From the NCBI GenBank assembly GCA_020025655.1, contig JAHHRR010000053.1, forward strand, positions 1 through 11,090: 11,090 nt of DNA, given 5' to 3'. This DNA comes from Oscillospiraceae bacterium. GTDB taxonomy: Bacteria; Bacillota; Clostridia; Oscillospirales; Oscillospiraceae. The translations under genes were made by a program, and so were the position numbers. Below, in pieces: positions 7,473-11,090 of the stretch (the stretch's first letter is position 1; each line of letters starts with the position of its first letter). Below the pieces are notes generated by a model. That model was not told the origin of the DNA, did no database searches, and was given only the letters and a program-made list of their open reading frames with translations.

Positions 7473-7510
7473 TCTGCCGCTGAACCTTACGGTTTGGCGG
7501 CAGATTTTTT
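7473..7510 (+). terminator. Intrinsic terminator of the gntR / RraA-like unit
   Basis: A 14-bp stem (7473-7486 with 7491-7504, two G-T pairs) with a TTAC tetraloop is followed directly by TTTTTT (7505-7510). This is a strong rho-independent terminator 45 bases after the RraA-like stop codon. Confidence 0.9.
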
Positions 7511-7545
7511 ATAAAAATACCCTGTGGATTTGTTCCGCAGGGTAT
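7511..7545 (-). terminator. Intrinsic terminator of the iclR gene
   Basis: A 12-bp stem (7517-7528 with 7534-7545, one G-T pair) closes a 5-base loop. On the minus strand it is followed by TTTTTATAAAAAA. It lies 31 bases beyond the iclR stop and back-to-back with the plus-strand terminator, insulating the two convergent units. Confidence 0.82.
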
Positions 7546-7576
7546 AAGGTATATTAATTTATAAGGCTGACACCGC

Positions 7577-8386
7577 TTACCTCGGCTTTGATCCTGTATT
7601 GCCCAGAAGACTTGAAATATCATCTGCTGCTGCAATAAGTGACTGAGAATACTTCAGTACTTTCTCCTGACCTAAACGGTTTACAGGTGCAGAAATGCTT
7701 ATAGCAGCAACCGGGATGTCTCTAATGTCTTTCACTACAGTAGCGATGCACCTGATTCCTACTTCGTGCTCTTCATCGTCTATGGAATAACCACGTTTAC
7801 GAATCTGCTCAAGTTCATGGAGCATCTGCTCATAGCCTGTAATAGTGTTTTTTGTGTACTTTACAAACTTTGTACGGTTCCACAGGGTTCTAATTTCCTC
7901 ATCTGAGCGGCAGGCAAGCAATGCCTTGCCAACGCCGGTGCAGTACATTGGGTTATGGAGTCCCACAGATGAACCCATTCTCACCATACTTGAGGCCGCA
8001 TCAGATTTATACAGATAAACCACCTCATCCTCCTGGGGGATTACAAGGTGTATAGCTTCTCCGGTAATATCCGCAAGATGGTCAAGCATTGGTTTTGCAA
8101 GGGAGACTATATTAGAGTCTCCTATTACTCTGCTGCCTATCTCAAACAACCTCATAGTGAGGCGATATTTGCCTGTACTGCTGTCCTTATGCACATAGCC
8201 CCTCTGAACCAAGGTGTTCAGAAGCCTGTGGACTGTACTAGTGTGCAGATTAAGCTTTGCTGCCAAGTCCGACAAATGCATACCTCTGGAGAAACAAGAC
8301 AGTTCCTCTATTATGTCAAATACACGGTCAACGGATTGCACATTGCTCCGTGCATTGGTTTGTCCTGAATCATAGCTATCAGGCAA
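7577..8386 (-). CDS. IclR-family transcriptional regulator (KdgR-like by context)
   Basis: Regulator of 269 residues from the proposed TTG start. The N-terminal winged HTH (about 15-75) includes QSVDRVFDIIEELS and LSDLAAKLNLHTSTVHRLLNTLVQRGYV. The C-terminal IclR effector-binding domain (about 95-260) shows MYCTGVGKALLA (about 147-158) and GYSIDDEEHEVGIRCIATVV (about 199-218). For the start, the frame is open to a TTG at 8404, but a GGAGG at 8396-8400 sits inside that extension and is 9 bases before the TTG at 8386, which I prefer. A GTG at 8341 behind GGAG is the alternative. The gene is divergent from the KDPG aldolase and KDG kinase genes, and IclR proteins such as KdgR commonly control them. 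No cognate operator could be proven. Confidence 0.9.
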   Translation of the reverse strand: MPDSYDSGQTNARSNVQSVDRVFDIIEELSCFSRGMHLSDLAAKLNLHTSTVHRLLNTLVQRGYVHKDSSTGKYRLTMRLFEIGSRVIGDSNIVSLAKPMLDHLADITGEAIHLVIPQEDEVVYLYKSDAASSMVRMGSSVGLHNPMYCTGVGKALLACRSDEEIRTLWNRTKFVKYTKNTITGYEQMLHELEQIRKRGYSIDDEEHEVGIRCIATVVKDIRDIPVAAISISAPVNRLGQEKVLKYSQSLIAAADDISSLLGNTGSKPR

Positions 8387-8428
8387 TGCATGACACCTCC
8401 GCAATTAATGGTTTTTGTAATTTATTTT

Positions 8429-8457
8429 ATAATACGAAAAAAATTCCTTCAGGTCAA
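8429..8457 (-). promoter_or_regulatory. Promoter of the iclR gene
   Basis: Read on the minus strand: TTGACC (8457-8452), a 17-base spacer, then TATTAT (8434-8429), each hexamer 5/6 to consensus. The predicted transcript start is near 8422, about 36 bases before the TTG start codon at 8386. Confidence 0.75.
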
Positions 8458-8495
8458 TAGCAAACTGCTTTACAGTACGACACAGATTACTGCAA

Positions 8496-8523
8496 TATGC
8501 TGAAATTAATTTTACGCAGCATA
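8496..8523. promoter_or_regulatory. Inverted repeat TATGCTG-N14-CAGCATA in the divergent control region
   Basis: Two perfect 7-base arms with a 14-base spacer (21 bases centre to centre, about two helical turns) lie between the iclR and aldolase promoters. The geometry fits a dimer-of-dimers operator or a chance repeat. It is unassigned to any protein. Confidence 0.35.
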
Positions 8524-8631
8524 ATTACGAGCTTAAATCAATTATATCCCAACTGCGTTCGGCAAAAACACTAAATATGAAGATTGAAAAATATGCATAA
8601 AATACAAATTTCAAAAATTATAAAAAAAGCA

Positions 8632-8660
8632 TTGACATATAAGTAGAAAAATAGTAACCT
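8632..8660 (+). promoter_or_regulatory. Promoter of the KDPG aldolase / KDG kinase operon
   Basis: A perfect -35 TTGACA (8632-8637), a 17-base spacer and a weak -10 TAACCT (8655-8660). The A/T-rich tracts just upstream (about 8600-8630) resemble an UP element. The weak -10 would suit a regulated promoter. The predicted start near 8667 leaves a leader of about 120 nt before the aldolase ATG. Confidence 0.6.
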
Positions 8661-8665
8661 CAACT

Positions 8666-8712
8666 TATGTTTTCCATATTATAAAAAGGATTTTCATATT
8701 GCGGAAAACATA
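8666..8712. promoter_or_regulatory. Long-spaced inverted repeat TATGTTTTCC-N27-GGAAAACATA at the transcript start
   Basis: Perfect 10-base arms (8666-8675 and 8703-8712) flank a 27-base A/T-rich spacer, beginning at the predicted transcription start. It may be a pair of operator half-sites for the divergent IclR regulator or an mRNA stem in the leader. The half-site TGTTTTC loosely recalls the TGTTTC half of proteobacterial KdgR sites, but the order and spacing differ. Confidence 0.45.
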
Positions 8713-8717
8713 TTATG

Positions 8718-8761
8718 CGCCGCAACTGCAGAATATATTCTTTATCCGCTGCAAAGTGGCG
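8718..8761 (+). promoter_or_regulatory. Structured 5' leader hairpin before the aldolase gene
   Basis: The arms CGCC/GGCG (8718-8721, 8758-8761) and TGCAG/CTGCA (8727-8731, 8749-8753) are separated by an internal loop and enclose a 17-base loop. It ends 12 bases before the AGGAGG site. It could modulate translation. It does not match any riboswitch class I can recognise. Confidence 0.3.
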
Positions 8762-8788
8762 GGCAAATTAACAGGAGGAAATATTTTT

Positions 8789-9439
8789 ATGACCAGAGAA
8801 GATATTATCCAGAAGATTTATGAAAAGAAAATCATTGCTATCGTTCGAGGCCTGTCAAGTGAAAATATGTTGGGACTTGCAAACGCTCTGTATGCCGGCG
8901 GTATTGAGTTGATGGAAGTTACCTTCAATCAGAAGGATCCGTCAAGTTGGTCTGATACCACTGACGCAATAAAACTTTTGAGCTGCGAGATGGAAGGACG
9001 CATGGTTATCGGTGCGGGTACTGTTACTACACCTGAGCTTGTACAGATGGCATATGATGCGGGTGCAAAATATATTGTTTCCCCAGATACCAAGAAAGCA
9101 GTTATAGAAAAAACAAAAGAGCTTGCCATGGTTTCCCTGCCCGGCGCTCTTACTCCAAGTGAGATAACATCTGCATATGAGTACGGTGCAGACTTCGTAA
9201 AGCTCTTCCCAGTTAGCAATCTGGGTGTCAGCTATGTTAAAGCTGTCCGTGCCCCCCTGAGCCACATTCCTATGCTGGCTGTCGGCGGCGTAAACGAGAA
9301 AAACTTCAAGGATTTTCTGGACGCAGGTGTTGTAGGCGCAGGTGTAGGAGGAAATCTGGTCAATAAAAGCTGGATTGAAGCCGGAGAATTTGACCGCATT
9401 ACTGCCCTTGCAAGGGAATTTGTCAGTTGTATTGACTGA
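8789..9439 (+). CDS. eda: KDPG / 2-keto-4-hydroxyglutarate aldolase
   Basis: Class I aldolase of 216 residues that cleaves 2-keto-3-deoxy-6-phosphogluconate to pyruvate and glyceraldehyde-3-phosphate. It is the usual size for a single-barrel Eda. Visible residues are R20 in IIAIVRG (substrate binding), E43 in GIELMEVT (general acid/base), GAGTV (76-80), and the Schiff-base lysine K138 in ADFVKLFPVSNLG. The phosphate-binding end is AVGGVN (165-170), where many family members have PTGGV. The frame runs back to a TTG at 8699, but the ATG at 8789 has AGGAGG about 10 bases upstream and gives the family-typical N-terminus. It is the first gene of an operon with the kinase (30-base gap) and is distinct from the DgaF-type aldolase of PTS glucosaminate loci as far as can be judged by eye. 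Confidence 0.93.
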   Translation: MTREDIIQKIYEKKIIAIVRGLSSENMLGLANALYAGGIELMEVTFNQKDPSSWSDTTDAIKLLSCEMEGRMVIGAGTVTTPELVQMAYDAGAKYIVSPDTKKAVIEKTKELAMVSLPGALTPSEITSAYEYGADFVKLFPVSNLGVSYVKAVRAPLSHIPMLAVGGVNEKNFKDFLDAGVVGAGVGGNLVNKSWIEAGEFDRITALAREFVSCID

Positions 9440-9469
9440 ATTTAAATATTATAAGGAGATTTAAGTGAT

Positions 9470-10492
9470 ATGAGCAAATGTGTTACTTTCGGCGAAATAA
9501 TGATGCGCCTTAACCCTGAAGGATACCAGCGTTTTGCGCAGGCAGAAAAGTTCGAAGCAAGCTACGCTGGCGGTGAAGCCAATGTAGCCGTCTCTCTTGC
9601 AAACTATGGTGTAGATGCTGCTTTCGTGTCCAAGGTTCCTGCGCACGAAATCGGACAGTGTGCTGTGAACGCTCTGCGTCATTTCGGCGTAGACACGAAA
9701 AATATGGTTCGTGGTGGTGACCGTCTTGGACTATACTTCGTTGAGAAAGGTGCTTCTCAGCGTGCTTCCAAAGTCATCTATGACCGTGCAGCTTCAGCAA
9801 TTGCCATGGCGGATCCTTCCGACTTTGACTGGGATGCTATTTTCGAAGATGCAGACTGGTTTCACTGGACTGGCATTACCCCCGCACTTGGCGGAAACCT
9901 GCCACAGATTTGTCTGGAAGCCTGCAAAGCTGCAAAGGCAAAGGGGGTCACAATTTCCTGTGACCTTAACTTCAGAAAGAAGCTGTGGTCCAGCGCAAAG
10001 GCAAATGAGGTAATGTCTCAGCTGATGCCATACGTTGATGTCTGCATTGCAAATGAAGAGGATGCAAAGGATGTATTTGGAATTGAAGCAGAAGGCACTG
10101 ACATAACTGCAGGCAAACTCAATCACGAGGGCTACATCTCTGTTGCAAAGCAGCTTCAGGATCGCTTCGGCTGCAAGGCAGTGGCCATCACTCTGAGAAG
10201 CTCTATCTCCGCATTCGATAACGACTGGGCAGCTATGCTCTACACCAACGAGCAGGCATATTTCTCACCAACCTATCATATTCACATTGTTGACCGTGTC
10301 GGCGGCGGTGACAGCTTCGGCGGTGGTCTTATCTACAGTATGCTCACAAACAAAGCTCCTCAGGATGCAATCAACTTTGCTGTTGCAGCCTCCTGCCTTA
10401 AGCACACCATTGAGCACGACTTCAACATGGTCAGCATAGCTGAGGTTGAAGCTCTTGCAGCCGGTAATGCATCTGGTCGTGTTCAGCGATAA
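9470..10492 (+). CDS. kdgK: PfkB-family sugar kinase, probable 2-keto-3-deoxygluconate kinase
   Basis: Ribokinase-like kinase of 340 residues, predicted to phosphorylate 2-keto-3-deoxygluconate to KDPG for the aldolase encoded just upstream. Visible elements are the N-terminal VTFGEIMMRLNP, the substrate-lid/binding motif YAGGEANVAVSLANYG (about 32-47), LYFVEKGASQRASKVIYDR typical of KDG kinases, CDLNFRKKLW (164-173), and the C-terminal PfkB signature DRVGGGDSFGGGLIY, with catalytic D281 and the anion hole formed by GGGD (GAGD in many relatives). AAGGAG lies 11 bases before the ATG. Context with eda strongly supports the KDG assignment over fructokinase or ribokinase. Isomeric keto-deoxy acids remain possible. 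Confidence 0.9.
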   Translation: MSKCVTFGEIMMRLNPEGYQRFAQAEKFEASYAGGEANVAVSLANYGVDAAFVSKVPAHEIGQCAVNALRHFGVDTKNMVRGGDRLGLYFVEKGASQRASKVIYDRAASAIAMADPSDFDWDAIFEDADWFHWTGITPALGGNLPQICLEACKAAKAKGVTISCDLNFRKKLWSSAKANEVMSQLMPYVDVCIANEEDAKDVFGIEAEGTDITAGKLNHEGYISVAKQLQDRFGCKAVAITLRSSISAFDNDWAAMLYTNEQAYFSPTYHIHIVDRVGGGDSFGGGLIYSMLTNKAPQDAINFAVAASCLKHTIEHDFNMVSIAEVEALAAGNASGRVQR

Positions 10493-10532
10493 GTCTGGGA
10501 TTTCTTAATTTACATACACAGCAGAAAGCAGC

Positions 10533-10596
10533 CCAATCGTTTTGATGGGGTTGTCGGACTGCCAGAAAAGGTCACCATTAGGTGGCCTTTTTCTGG
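10533..10596 (+). terminator. Tandem hairpins after kdgK, probable terminator
   Basis: A small hairpin (CCCaATC/GATGGG, 10533-10549) is followed by a long one: 15 bp between 10562-10576 and 10581-10596, ATTA loop, one G-T pair and one bulged T. A TTTTT run lies in the 3' arm (10588-10592). The flanking A and T runs could let it stop transcription in either direction. Confidence 0.6.
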
Positions 10597-10801
10597 TATG
10601 AGCGGGAAAATCCGGTATAATGAAACAGTCTGAAGAAAGCGGCAGAGCGAGTATCGACCCGGTAGTACTGTTCAAGACCGGATAGATAGAGGCATATAGC
10701 AATTTCGTTATGATAAGAAGACAAGAAAATCAACTCCTTTTTTGCATCCGTATAAATATTTCTTTGACGTTTAGTTTTAGAAATGTTTTTAATACGGATA
10801 C
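10597..10801. other. Non-coding stretch after the kdgK terminator
   Basis: No credible gene is visible. A 65-codon minus-strand frame that crosses this stretch and the terminator (10505-10702) has no ribosome binding site and no family resemblance I recognise. The only structure seen is the inverted repeat at 10746-10799. Confidence 0.5.
10746..10799. repeat. 54-bp imperfect inverted repeat
   Basis: The outer arms ATCCGTAT (10746-10753) and ATACGGAT (10792-10799) are perfect. Inner arms ATTTCT (10758-10763) and AGAAAT (10779-10784) extend the stem around a 15-base loop. The right arm ends two bases before the -35 element of the promoter at 10802. It could be an operator, an RNA hairpin of an upstream transcript, or a decayed mobile-element end. 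Confidence 0.5.
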
Positions 10802-10830
10802 TTTACAATTGACCTTACTTGAATTATAAT
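10802..10830 (+). promoter_or_regulatory. Near-consensus promoter of a small transcription unit
   Basis: TTTACA (10802-10807), a 17-base spacer, then a perfect TATAAT (10825-10830). The predicted start is near 10837. No protein gene follows on this strand. The transcript would run through the tRNA-like segment to the hairpin at 10948-10978, about 140 nt. Confidence 0.65.
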
Positions 10831-10897
10831 GCATTTATTAAAAATCGACCGGAATTACACGAAATTGCAAAATTAGGTGAGAAAAACTACCTTTTAA

Positions 10898-10944
10898 CTC
10901 ATAAACCGGAGGTCGTTGGTTCAAATCCTTCTCCCACACAACCA
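10898..10944 (+). pseudogene. tRNA-like 3' half (CAT anticodon, Met/Ile2 type), broken
   Basis: From 10898 the sequence has a CTCATAA anticodon loop (10898-10904), a 3' anticodon-stem strand ACCGG, a 5-base variable region AGGTC, and a T arm GTTGG-TTCAAAT-CC (10915 onward), ending in ACCA (10941-10944). These are the elements and spacings of a tRNA 3' half with a CAT anticodon. Upstream there is no D arm, no matching 5' anticodon-stem strand and no matching 5' acceptor strand. The T stem pairs poorly (CCTTC where CCAAC is expected), and the acceptor end has about two extra bases. I read it as a tRNA remnant or an attachment-site relic, not a working tRNA. Confidence 0.55.
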
Positions 10945-10947
10945 CTC

Positions 10948-10978
10948 AAAACCTGATTTCGTAAGGAATCAGGTTTTT
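10948..10978. terminator. Terminator hairpin after the tRNA-like segment, probably bidirectional
   Basis: An 11-bp perfect stem (10948-10958 with 10967-10977) closes an 8-base loop, with AAAA on the left arm and TTTTT (10974-10978) on the right. It would end the small plus-strand unit. Because of the A run it could also terminate a minus-strand gene entering from the right. Confidence 0.75.
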
Positions 10979-11090
10979 CTATATTTGCGGGGGAGTTTTA
11001 ATGTCTGTTACAGTGCCTGCAATTTCTGCGGGCCACAGCAGAAGCCCTCTATGTCTGAGCGTTATTTCTGTTTTTTCTGCATTTACACTA
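10979..11090 (-). CDS. Possible C-terminal end of a minus-strand gene leaving the window
   Basis: This is the only minus-strand frame open from the right edge. It gives about 37 codons ending in a TAG stop at 10979-10981, directly beside the terminator hairpin. The visible residues (including LRHRGLLLWPAEIAG) match no family I recognise. Support is only the open frame and the well-placed terminator. It could equally be non-coding. Confidence 0.25.
   Translation of the reverse strand, partial: SVNAEKTEITLRHRGLLLWPAEIAGTVTDIKTPPQI

Noticed and set aside
10616..10621. TATAAT as a further promoter
   Set aside because: There is no -35-like hexamer 16-18 bases upstream and no extended -10 TG.
10505..10702. 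A 65-codon minus-strand ORF
   Set aside because: It crosses the kdgK terminator hairpins and has no RBS and no recognisable family pattern. It is best read as intergenic sequence.
10829..10876. A 15-codon ORF (MHLLKIDRNYTKLQN) after the orphan promoter
   Set aside because: Its ATG overlaps the -10 box and has no ribosome binding site. It is probably chance.
10876..10944. A complete tRNA gene
   Set aside because: No D arm, no pairing 5' anticodon-stem strand, and no acceptor pairing with the 3' end. The T stem is mismatched and the distance from GGTGAGA is too short for a tRNA body.
1..11090. CRISPR arrays, insertion sequences, toxin-antitoxin or phage-defence genes
   Set aside because: No regular direct-repeat arrays, transposase or integrase motifs, or defence-protein motifs were seen on either strand.

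Overview
The window looks like a catabolic region from a low-to-moderate-GC anaerobic Bacillota, probably a gut clostridium of the Oscillospiraceae/Lachnospiraceae kind. The grounds are strong GGAGG-type ribosome binding sites, a lipoprotein-anchored TRAP binding protein, and AT-rich intergenic DNA with U-tailed hairpins. The genus cannot be read from the sequence.

Layout. Positions 1-5930 hold a collinear plus-strand cluster: a TRAP transporter (binding lipoprotein, truncated at the left edge; small membrane subunit; large membrane subunit), a COG3964-type metallo-amidohydrolase, a SelA-like PLP enzyme related to D-glucosaminate-6-phosphate ammonia-lyase, and a RidA-type enamine/imine deaminase. 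A well-formed promoter then drives a GntR/FCD regulator (6005-6682), followed by an RraA-like aldolase-fold protein (6739-7428). Two back-to-back terminators (7473-7545) close this block and the convergent IclR regulator gene (7577-8386, minus). A 402-bp divergent control region separates iclR from a KDPG/KHG aldolase gene (8789-9439) and a PfkB-family 2-keto-3-deoxygluconate kinase gene (9470-10492). The right end (10493-11090) is mostly non-coding. It holds a terminator, a long imperfect inverted repeat, a near-consensus promoter, a tRNA-like 3' half, another terminator hairpin, and perhaps the tail of a minus-strand gene leaving the window.

How the genes may work together (inference). The TRAP system imports a carboxylate without phosphorylating it. 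The amidohydrolase could remove an acyl group. The PLP lyase could eliminate ammonia from a 2-amino-2-deoxy sugar acid, with RidA hydrolysing the enamine/imine formed. The resulting 2-keto-3-deoxy acid could be phosphorylated by the kinase and split by the aldolase to pyruvate and a triose phosphate. This would be a TRAP-fed, 'phosphorylate late' counterpart of the PTS-fed D-glucosaminate pathway. The actual substrate and the role of the RraA-like protein are unknown.

The most unusual points are this gene combination, an Asp where a metal-ligand His is expected in the amidohydrolase, the hairpin-rich dctP-dctQ gap, the structured iclR/aldolase control region, and the small promoter-to-terminator unit carrying half a tRNA.
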